Below are positions 52,458-59,657 of a DNA stretch of 64,000 bases, piece after piece. Under the pieces are notes generated by a model. The model had not been told where the DNA came from and did not search any database. It worked only from the letters and a program-made list of their open reading frames with translations. A program made the translations under genes and the position numbers. This DNA is from Paramicrobacterium chengjingii (GTDB lineage Bacteria > Actinomycetota > Actinomycetes > Actinomycetales > Microbacteriaceae), in the NCBI RefSeq assembly GCF_011751765.2, contig NZ_CP061169.1, positions 3,038,001 through 3,102,000 on the forward strand. The letters are read 5' to 3'. The stretch's first letter is position 1. The number at the start of each line of letters is the position of its first letter.

Positions 52458-53813
52458 GTGACCGAAACGACGGCAACGGAACAACGCCGTGTACGTAAAG
52501 TAATGTCCGCGTCGGCGATAGGCCACTTTGTCGAATGGTTCGACTTCGCTGTCTACGCCTATGCCGCCCCGGTCATCGCCATGCAGTTCTTTCCGGAATT
52601 CGACGCAACGGCGGCTTTGCTTTCGACGTTCGCCGTGTACACGGTGGGATTCGTCGCGAGACCGGTCGGAGCATTCATGCTCGGTGCTCTCGGTGACCGC
52701 TACGGACGCAAGCGCATCTTGGCAAGCATCATTCTGCTGATGGGGCTCTCCACCACCCTCATCGGATTGCTGCCCACGTACGCGGTCATCGGAGTAGCGG
52801 CACCCCTGCTTCTCGTTCTTCTGCGCATACTGCAGGGATTGTCTGCGGCAGGCGAGACGATTGGATCCAACTCCTTCGTCGCCGAGCACTCTCCCATTGC
52901 GACACGTGGCCGAAACGTGGGCATCGTCTACACAGCATCCAATCTGCCTCCCGTGCTCGCAGCGCTACTCGTACTTGGCCTCACCACAGCGCTCAGCCCG
53001 GACTCGTACGAGGCGTGGGGCTGGCGCATTCCGTTCCTTCTGGGAGCCCCGCTGGCGATCATCGGTCTGTACATTCGCACCCGTGTCGACGAGTCTCCGG
53101 CCTTCGTCGAGATGCGCGAGACGAAAAAGGTTGAGAAGGCTCCGATTCGCGCGGTGTTCGCTGAGCACTGGCGCGCCATGCTCTTTGTCTTCTCGATGGC
53201 TGCCGTCGCGAGCCTCGGCTACTACTCTCTGACGGGCTACTTCTACTCGTACATGACTGTGACGCTCGGTCTTTCTTCTCAGCACGCGCTCATTTCGAAC
53301 AGCATCGCGCTGCTCATCACCTTCGTCACCGTGCCGATCGCCGCAATGGTGTCGGACCGCATCGGCAGAAAACGGATGCTGCTTATCGGCATCGCATTCA
53401 GCGCGGTCATTGCTCTGCCCGCATACCTGCTCGTCGGTGTGGGAACACTCGGAGCCGTCATCATCGCCCAGGCGCTTCTGGGCTTCGGGCTCGGCCTCGT
53501 GTTCGGGCCAGCTGGCCCGGCCTACGTCGAGATGTTCCCGGCACGCGTGCGCTACACGGGCGCGTCGATCAGCTATAACCTTGCCTTCACCATCTTCGGT
53601 GGAACAGCACCGCTGCTCGCGACCGCTCTGATCACGTGGACCGGGTCCACCATTGCCCCGGCCTGGTACATCGTCGCCGTCACGATTCTCGCCTTCGCCG
53701 TGCTGCTTCGCATGCCAGAGACGCGGTCCCGTTCAATGCGCGACGAGGCTATTATGGCCGCGGCTGCCAAGGGGGAGCACTCGAACGAACCGTCGCAACC
53801 TGAAAGACTCTGA
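52458..53813 (+). CDS. Metabolite:proton symporter (MHS/ProP-like MFS)
   Basis: Major facilitator of 451 residues with 12 predicted helices. MHS-family motifs are clear: GHFVEWFDFAVYAYAAPVIA at the start, LGALGDRYGRKRIL in the loop between helices 2 and 3, and GETIGSNSFVAEH later. Relatives import proline, betaine, citrate or ketoglutarate. The GTG start follows AAAGGAG. It lies in the AGCS operon, 3 bp before a proline-racemase-family gene, so a proline or hydroxyproline isomer is the likely cargo (inference). Confidence 0.9.
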   Translation: MTETTATEQRRVRKVMSASAIGHFVEWFDFAVYAYAAPVIAMQFFPEFDATAALLSTFAVYTVGFVARPVGAFMLGALGDRYGRKRILASIILLMGLSTTLIGLLPTYAVIGVAAPLLLVLLRILQGLSAAGETIGSNSFVAEHSPIATRGRNVGIVYTASNLPPVLAALLVLGLTTALSPDSYEAWGWRIPFLLGAPLAIIGLYIRTRVDESPAFVEMRETKKVEKAPIRAVFAEHWRAMLFVFSMAAVASLGYYSLTGYFYSYMTVTLGLSSQHALISNSIALLITFVTVPIAAMVSDRIGRKRMLLIGIAFSAVIALPAYLLVGVGTLGAVIIAQALLGFGLGLVFGPAGPAYVEMFPARVRYTGASISYNLAFTIFGGTAPLLATALITWTGSTIAPAWYIVAVTILAFAVLLRMPETRSRSMRDEAIMAAAAKGEHSNEPSQPERL

Positions 53814-53816
53814 AGC

Positions 53817-54839
53817 ATGGATGCTGTCAGCACCGTCGACTTTCACACGGCAGGCGAACCGTTTCGCATCGTCGTCGACGCTGGCGTGCCGCTCGCGGGC
53901 GACACCGTGGCAGAGCGCCGCATGCACGCCATGGCGCCGGAGTCACGGCTCGACGTGCTGCGAAAGATTCTCTGCTTCGAACCGCGCGGCCACGCCGACA
54001 TGTACGGCGGGTTCATCACGCCGCCCGACGATGACGGCGCCGATTTCGGCGTTCTGTTTTGGCACAAAGACGGGTTCTCGACGGCGTGCGGGCACGGCAC
54101 AATCGCCCTCGGCGCGTGGGCTGTCGAAACCGCACTGGTGGCGGCCCCCGACACCGGTGCGAGAGATGTCGTGATCGACGTACCCTCGGGCCGCGTCACT
54201 GCTCGCGTTCACACGGAAGCGGGTCTGGTCACGAGCGTCGACTTCGTCAACGTGCCCAGCTACATGCTTGCCACAGCGGTGCCCGTCGCGACATCGCGCG
54301 GAGATGCGGAGGTCGATGTGTCATACGGCGGTGCGATCTACGCACAGCTCGACGCCGCATCCGTTGGCCTGCGCATCGAGCCACGCAACATCGACGCGCT
54401 CATCGCGGTGGGCCGTGAGATCAAGTGGGCCCTGAACGACGCAGCCGTGGCGCAGCATCCGGGCGACCCGCGTCTGAGTGGCGTCTACGGCACGATTCTG
54501 TTCGAGCAGCTTGAGCCACCGGATGCCACGCCGCACACGTTCACGCAGCGCAACGTCACTGTCTTCGCCGACGGGCAGGTCGACCGGTCGCCGTGCGGAT
54601 CGGGCACCGCAGCTCGCATCGCCACGCTCGCGGCAACGAGGTCGATGCGCGACGAGGACGTTCTGCTGCACGACTCGATCGTCGGCTCGAGGTTCACAGG
54701 CAGCATCCGCTCACGTACGCGAGTGCACAACCGCGATGCCGTCGTGCCGCAGGTGACGGGCATGGCCTATCGCACTGGCGAAAGCACCTTCACCGTTGAC
54801 CCCCGAGACCCTCTGATCCCTGGCTTCGTTCTGAGATAG
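53817..54839 (+). CDS. Second proline-racemase-family enzyme (Cys/Cys type)
   Basis: Proline-racemase-fold protein of 340 residues, paralogous to the epimerase at 32162-33163 but clearly divergent. Active-site cysteines are Cys91 in FSTACGHGTIALG and Cys260 in DRSPCGSGTAAR. The Cys/Cys pair is usual for racemases and epimerases; trans-3-hydroxyproline dehydratases usually have Thr at the second position. Its neighbour is an ornithine-cyclodeaminase-family gene, a pairing typical for the trans-3-hydroxyproline route. The product is therefore ambiguous: racemase/epimerase by motif, dehydratase by context. Confidence 0.88.
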   Translation: MDAVSTVDFHTAGEPFRIVVDAGVPLAGDTVAERRMHAMAPESRLDVLRKILCFEPRGHADMYGGFITPPDDDGADFGVLFWHKDGFSTACGHGTIALGAWAVETALVAAPDTGARDVVIDVPSGRVTARVHTEAGLVTSVDFVNVPSYMLATAVPVATSRGDAEVDVSYGGAIYAQLDAASVGLRIEPRNIDALIAVGREIKWALNDAAVAQHPGDPRLSGVYGTILFEQLEPPDATPHTFTQRNVTVFADGQVDRSPCGSGTAARIATLAATRSMRDEDVLLHDSIVGSRFTGSIRSRTRVHNRDAVVPQVTGMAYRTGESTFTVDPRDPLIPGFVLR

Positions 54840-54841
54840 CG

Positions 54842-55882
54842 ATGCCGAGAAAGCGAGTGCCGACAATGATGACCTACGTTGACGCCGAGACCGTTCGCGC
54901 GACTCTGACCCCGGATGCGGCTGTCGAGGCGATCCGCGAGACTCTTCGGCGGGGCTTCGACCCGGCCGATGACATTCCTCGGCAGCTGCTGCCGATTCCC
55001 GGCGGAGAGTTGCTGGTGATGCCCTCAGCCACCCAGCAGGCAACGGGCATCAAGGTGCTCACTGTCGGACCGGACGCCCCGAACCGAACGGTGCCGCGCA
55101 TTCAGGGACAGTACCTGCTGTTCGACGCAGAGACGCTGTCGCCGCGCATGATGCTCGACGGCATTGCGCTCACGTCGCTGCGTACTCCGGCGGTCTCGTT
55201 CGCACCGATCGCGCCGCTGCTCACCGAGAGCGCCGAGCCGCTCGCTGTCGTGATCGTCGGCACGGGCGCACAGGGAGTCGCCCACGAGGCGACGCTCCGG
55301 GATCTGCTCGGCGGCCGTCGTGAGGTCGCGATCACCTACGTCGGCCGCACACGTCCTAACTGGTGTGAGCGTTGGGCTGAGACCGGCACTGACGAGGCGC
55401 GAGCTGCTATCGAGGCATCCGATCTGATCGTCTGCGCGAGCACGGCGAAGGCTCCAGTTCTCGAGAACGACTGGGTAAAACCGGATGCTGTCGTGATCGC
55501 GCTCGGCTCGCATGACCCTGCCGAACGCGAGCTTCCCAGTGATCTGATGGTACGTGCGCAGATCGTGGTGGAAGAGGTCGACACAGCGTTCCGCAGCGGG
55601 GGTGACATCGTGATGGCTGCGGCTGACGGCTCGATCACACGTGAGAATCTGATTCCGATGCGGGCGGTGATCCGCGGCGAGCACGAGCTTCACCGTGACT
55701 CCCCCATTGTCGTCAAGACGACGGGTATGTCGTGGGAAGACCTCGCGCTGGCGACGGCGATCGCGAACCTCCTCGACAACGAAATGGCAGAAGACGTGGA
55801 GGCGTACGACATTGCGAAGGCCGACGATGACGGCACGCGAGTCAGCCACGACGAAGTGACAACGTACGAGCTATCGGAGTGA
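54842..55882 (+). CDS. Ornithine cyclodeaminase/mu-crystallin family reductase
   Basis: NAD(P)-binding protein of 346 residues. Substrate-site residues are seen in TGIKVLTVGP and LTSLRTPAVS, the Rossmann motif is VVIVGTGAQGVAHEATLRD and the ALGSHDPAERELP segment follows. Bacterial relatives include 1-pyrroline-2-carboxylate reductases (LhpI), which convert the product of 3-hydroxyproline dehydration or D-proline oxidation to L-proline. It lies 2 bp after the second racemase-family gene. True ornithine cyclodeaminase activity is possible but less likely here. The start could also be the ATG at 54869 or 54872. Confidence 0.87.
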   Translation: MPRKRVPTMMTYVDAETVRATLTPDAAVEAIRETLRRGFDPADDIPRQLLPIPGGELLVMPSATQQATGIKVLTVGPDAPNRTVPRIQGQYLLFDAETLSPRMMLDGIALTSLRTPAVSFAPIAPLLTESAEPLAVVIVGTGAQGVAHEATLRDLLGGRREVAITYVGRTRPNWCERWAETGTDEARAAIEASDLIVCASTAKAPVLENDWVKPDAVVIALGSHDPAERELPSDLMVRAQIVVEEVDTAFRSGGDIVMAAADGSITRENLIPMRAVIRGEHELHRDSPIVVKTTGMSWEDLALATAIANLLDNEMAEDVEAYDIAKADDDGTRVSHDEVTTYELSE

Positions 55883-55957
55883 AGCTATCGCCTGACAGGT
55901 GCACAGGGACCGCTGCTGGGATGTCCTGTGCATAAGCCGCTCAATCAGGAACACAAC

Positions 55958-56000
55958 GTTGAGGGAAGGAAGCACCTCGCAGAGGCGCCCTTCCCTCAAC
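55958..56000. terminator. Bidirectional terminator between AGCS operon and PTS genes
   Basis: GTTGAGGGAAGG (55958-55969) pairs perfectly with CCTTCCCTCAAC (55989-56000); the loop contains a small CTC/GAG stem. It lies between the convergent reductase gene and EIIC gene. The rest of 55883-56036 shows no gene. Confidence 0.8.
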
Positions 56001-56036
56001 ATCCCCCTTCGCGGCGGTGCCAGGGCGCCGCCACGA

Positions 56037-57500
56037 TCAACTGGCGCTTTGCTTCTCCTTCTCTGCGAGGAACGCATCACGCTTCGCGCCAGGCACCCAT
56101 CCCGTGTCGACGACCTTCCTCTGGAAGATCGATGCCACAACAACGAGCACCACGCTGATCACGATGCACAGCACAACCCCGAGTCCGGTCGGGCCGATCA
56201 CGCTCACACCGATGAGAGAACCGAACCAGCCGAAGTCGGCGTCCCCGAACGTGCTGTTGGCGAAGCCGAACTCGCCGAGCACAAGCAGCAAGATTGCGGG
56301 CAGGATCGTAATGATCACTCCATTGACGAAGCCACCAAGTGCCGCGCCGATTCGTCCCCCTGATGCGTTGCCGAAGACTCCAGCACCCCCACCCGTGAAG
56401 AAGTGCGGAACCATTCCCGGCAAGATCAACGCCAATCCAAACATCGGATTGAGCCAGATCGCCAGCAGCAAAAGAGCGATGAGACCGCCCACAAACGAGC
56501 TAATGAATCCGATCAGAACGGCGTTCGCAGCAAATGGGAAAATGATGGGAACATCGAGCGCTGGCTTCGCTCCGGGAACGATCTTCTCGGCAACGCCCTG
56601 GAACGCCGGAACCAGTTCACCGAGCACGGTTCGCACGCCGTAGAGAATCACCGCAACGCCGACGCCGAATTGCAAAGCAAGGGCGAAGCCAGCCATGATC
56701 GTCGCTCCAGCGTCTTCGCCTCCGAGAAGCTTCGTCGTGGCCCCGGGGTCGACAATAAGCCCCCAGATCGCGAACACCATGTAGATAAGGACCATCGAGA
56801 GTGCTGTCGCAACCATCGAATCGCGCAGGAAGCTCAGCCCCTTGGGGAACGTGATTTCCTCCGTCGACCGGCTTCGACCACCTGTTGCTTGCCCGACAGC
56901 ACCGGCGGCGATGTAGCCAGCCGATCCGAAGTGGCCCATTGCAATCGTGTCGTCACCCGTGATCTTCTTCATCCACGGATGCGCAAAGGCGGGCATGACG
57001 ACCATGATCACCCCGAGCAGCACGGCGCCGATGATCACGACAAGCCAGCTGAGATCCTCACCGAACCCCACGGTCAGCACGACGCTGAGGAGGAGTGCCA
57101 TAAAGACCATGTGGTGCCCCGTAAGGAAGATGTATTTGAGCGGAGTGAACCTCGCCAAGACCAGCATCACGATGAACCCCAGCACAAGCACATAGGCGCT
57201 TGTCGCACCGTACTGTTCCGAGGCTAGGGCTGTGATGACCTCGTTCGTCGGGATCACGCCTTGCGCGCCCGTCACCGCAAGAATGAGCTTTCCCAACGGA
57301 TCCAGCGACCCCGTCACAACGTTGGCGCCAGCACCGAGAATGAGGAAGCCTAGCGCGGCTTTCAACCCACCGCCGATGACCTGTCCCGCTGACCGGCGCA
57401 ACGCCATCAGACCAATCGCCGTGATGATACCGATCAGGTATGCGGGCACATTCAGTATCTGCTGCCCGATGAAATTGAGTACAACAACTAGCCACTCCAT
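56037..57500 (-). CDS. ulaA: PTS ascorbate-type EIIC (UlaA/SgaT family)
   Basis: Membrane permease of 487 residues, the EIIC of the ascorbate/galactitol-class PTS. Typical blocks are GLKAALGFLILGAGANVV near residue 50, FLTGHHMVFMALLL, FGSAGYIAAGAVGQ and GMVPHFFTGGGAGVFGNASG. It should transport a sugar acid or alditol while EIIB phosphorylates it. ATG follows AAGGAG. It is the distal gene of the EIIA-EIIB-EIIC series. True ascorbate use is uncertain because the usual UlaD-G enzymes are absent and a transketolase is linked. Confidence 0.9.
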   Translation of the reverse strand: MEWLVVVLNFIGQQILNVPAYLIGIITAIGLMALRRSAGQVIGGGLKAALGFLILGAGANVVTGSLDPLGKLILAVTGAQGVIPTNEVITALASEQYGATSAYVLVLGFIVMLVLARFTPLKYIFLTGHHMVFMALLLSVVLTVGFGEDLSWLVVIIGAVLLGVIMVVMPAFAHPWMKKITGDDTIAMGHFGSAGYIAAGAVGQATGGRSRSTEEITFPKGLSFLRDSMVATALSMVLIYMVFAIWGLIVDPGATTKLLGGEDAGATIMAGFALALQFGVGVAVILYGVRTVLGELVPAFQGVAEKIVPGAKPALDVPIIFPFAANAVLIGFISSFVGGLIALLLLAIWLNPMFGLALILPGMVPHFFTGGGAGVFGNASGGRIGAALGGFVNGVIITILPAILLLVLGEFGFANSTFGDADFGWFGSLIGVSVIGPTGLGVVLCIVISVVLVVVASIFQRKVVDTGWVPGAKRDAFLAEKEKQSAS

Positions 57501-57535
57501 TGGGGCTCCTTCCCTCTATCGCTCCAGCACCGCTG

Positions 57536-57811
57536 TCAGCGATTCACGCTTTTCTCGAGCTTTTCTGTGATCTCGTTGACGTCGGTGAAGTTCTTAATCA
57601 CGATCACCTCTGCCTTGACCTCGCCGACTTCGTCAGCGAGCTCGGCTGACGTCAAGACGACATCGGCCGTTCGAGCTGCACCCCGTGCCGTGCCGATATC
57701 TGCTGCCTCGACGTCGGCATCGACGCCCATCGCGCGCAAGGCCTTTTCGGCATTCATCTTGAGCAGCACCGACGTGCCTATCCCCATGCCACACACGGCC
57801 ACGATTTTCAT
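57536..57811 (-). CDS. PTS ascorbate-type EIIB (UlaB family)
   Basis: Cytoplasmic phosphocarrier of 91 residues with the phospho-accepting Cys7 in VAVCGMGIGTSVLL, the loop typical for the lactose/ascorbate EIIB fold. ATG at 57811 is chosen with AAGGAC upstream; a GTG directly before it is less well placed. It lies 35 bp upstream of the EIIC gene. Confidence 0.9.
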   Translation of the reverse strand: MKIVAVCGMGIGTSVLLKMNAEKALRAMGVDADVEAADIGTARGAARTADVVLTSAELADEVGEVKAEVIVIKNFTDVNEITEKLEKSVNR

Positions 57812-57865
57812 CACTTCGTCCTTCTTTCGGGTTGTCCATTTCCAGGTAATGCATCTGCTTTGAAC

Positions 57866-58330
57866 TCAGGTGCTCTCACTCGAAGCGACGCGCCTCAGGA
57901 TGGCGCGAATTTCGTCCGCCGTTTCTGCACTCATGAGCTCAGCAAGAACGTCGTCATGAGAGAGCACCTCTGCAAGCTCCGCCATGACGGCGAGGTGTTC
58001 CTCGTGGTCAGTGGCGGCAAGCCCTACGACGAGACTCACCGGGTCGTTCGATTCGCTTCCGAAATCCACTGGCTTCTTCAGCGAGACCCAGCTCAGACCC
58101 TTCCGCAACACTGCATCAGACGGACGGGAATGCGCGAGTGCAAATCCGGGTGCGACGACAATATAGGGGCCGTGGTCATCGACAGCCTTGAGCATTTCTT
58201 CCGTGTAGCGATCCGTCGTCACACCCTGGTTAGCAAGGCCGCGCCCTGCCCAACGAATCGCGTCACGCCAATCGCGCGCCACGGTCTGTGTGAAGACGGC
58301 AGAGTCGGGAAGCTGATCTGCCAGGCCCAT
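57866..58330 (-). CDS. PTS EIIA (mannitol/fructose/ascorbate type)
   Basis: Cytoplasmic EIIA domain of 154 residues. The phospho-accepting histidine is His67 in APGFALAHSRPSD, with a preceding TEEMLKAVDDHGPYIVV block. ATG at 58330 follows a perfect AAGGAGG; the frame extends 21 codons upstream but without a ribosome binding site. It accepts phosphate from HPr and passes it to EIIB encoded 54 bp downstream. Confidence 0.92.
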   Translation of the reverse strand: MGLADQLPDSAVFTQTVARDWRDAIRWAGRGLANQGVTTDRYTEEMLKAVDDHGPYIVVAPGFALAHSRPSDAVLRKGLSWVSLKKPVDFGSESNDPVSLVVGLAATDHEEHLAVMAELAEVLSHDDVLAELMSAETADEIRAILRRVASSEST

Positions 58331-58439
58331 GCTCCAACCTCCTTTGGCCAGTGCATTATGTGAGTGATCTATTCGCATCTCACTTTTGCACACTTTTGTA
58401 CTAAAGCGCTAGAGGCACGAGCATCTCGACAGCCGCGAC

Positions 58440-59603
58440 TCATTCAACGCGAGGGCGCGTCAGCGCACTGATCCGCTCGGATTCAAAGAGCGCGTCGAGC
58501 GCAAGGGCGGAGGCACCACGAACACCCGCTTTGGATGCGAGGCGGGATGGCTCAACGACGAGTTTCTGTCGCGAATAGACATGAGCGGCCCCGAAGAGTG
58601 CTCGTCTGACTGCCCCGATGTAGCGCTCGCCCGCTTGGGCGAGGTTGCCTCCGATAACGACAGCTGAGGGATTCAGAAGACCGACGACGTCGGCGAGCGC
58701 ATAGCCGATGATCTCGCCGACGTCTTCTAAGAGCGCAAGGGCCTCCGAATTCTTGTCCTGCGCGAGAGCAACGATGTCCGCACTCGTGCGCACGTGCGCT
58801 CCCGACCTCACGAGACGATCGCGAATGGTCCCTCCGCTCGCCACCGTTTCGAGTCGCTTCAATGGCTCGCTGAGCCGGTCTCTGAGGGGTGCACTGAGCT
58901 GTCCCGCCCCGCCTCGGCTCCCCCGTACAACGTTGCCGTCCATGACGAATGCACACCCGATGCCGATCCCGGTCTTCACAACGACGAGATCGCGATACTC
59001 AGGCCACCCGTATCGGGCTTCACCGATCGCGAGAATATTGACGTCACGATCGACGGCGAACACGATGTCGTCTGGCCAGGTCGTGAAATAGTCCCGGACA
59101 CGCACGTTGTCCCACCGCGGATCGAGCTGCGGACTCCCCAGATACCCCGTTGTCGAGTCGACCGGGCCGGGCACGCCGACGCCAATGCCACGAATCCTGT
59201 CCCGCGCCCACCCGCCCTTCATCAGCAGAAAGTCAAACACCTGCTCCGCCCAGCTGAAGATCTCGCTCGGTCCGTCGAACAAGCCGATGTCCGCCTCGTC
59301 TTCTAACAGGACGGCTCCGACGACATCGGTGATCCCGACCCGAGAATGCGAACTGCCGATGTCGATCGCAAGAACGAGACCCAGTTCTGGATTGACCTCG
59401 AACTCTTCGCGAGGGCGCCCGCCGCCGCTTGCCGTGTGCCCCGCGCGAATAATGATGCGGTTGTCGATGAGCTCATCAAGGCGTCGGCTGAGGGTCACAC
59501 GGGACCACCCCAGCCCGTCCAGCAGATCGGTGCGAGTCGTCGCGCGACCCGACCGAATCAGGTCAAGTACGATCCCGGACCCGGTCATGTTTCTGCCTGA
59601 CAT
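58440..59603 (-). CDS. ROK-family regulator lacking the zinc motif
   Basis: Transcription factor of 387 residues. The N-terminal winged helix (residues ~8-70) reads LIRSGRATTRTDLLDGLGWS and VTLSRRLDELIDNRIIIRAG, and the ROK ATPase-like domain begins LVLAIDIGSSHSRVGITD. The conserved segment that normally carries ExGH and CxCGxxGCLE is replaced by GGAGQLSAPLRDRLSEPLKR, without cysteines, so zinc binding and kinase activity are lost. It is divergent from the transketolase gene and upstream of the PTS genes, with an operator in between, and is the likely sensor for the PTS substrate phosphate (inference). Confidence 0.9.
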   Translation of the reverse strand: MSGRNMTGSGIVLDLIRSGRATTRTDLLDGLGWSRVTLSRRLDELIDNRIIIRAGHTASGGGRPREEFEVNPELGLVLAIDIGSSHSRVGITDVVGAVLLEDEADIGLFDGPSEIFSWAEQVFDFLLMKGGWARDRIRGIGVGVPGPVDSTTGYLGSPQLDPRWDNVRVRDYFTTWPDDIVFAVDRDVNILAIGEARYGWPEYRDLVVVKTGIGIGCAFVMDGNVVRGSRGGAGQLSAPLRDRLSEPLKRLETVASGGTIRDRLVRSGAHVRTSADIVALAQDKNSEALALLEDVGEIIGYALADVVGLLNPSAVVIGGNLAQAGERYIGAVRRALFGAAHVYSRQKLVVEPSRLASKAGVRGASALALDALFESERISALTRPRVE

Positions 59604-59629
59604 CTACGGTTATCCTCCCTCTTGGCTTA

Positions 59630-59647
59630 AGTCTATTAGTAGACTAA
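59630..59647. promoter_or_regulatory. ROK operator between divergent genes
   Basis: AGTCTA-TTAG-TAGACT (59630-59645) overlaps TTAGT-AG-ACTAA (59636-59647), the latter resembling XylR/NagC-type ROK operators. It lies 10 bp before the transketolase start and 27 bp before the ROK start, so it could control both. Confidence 0.6.
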
Positions 59648-59657
59648 AGTCCACTAC

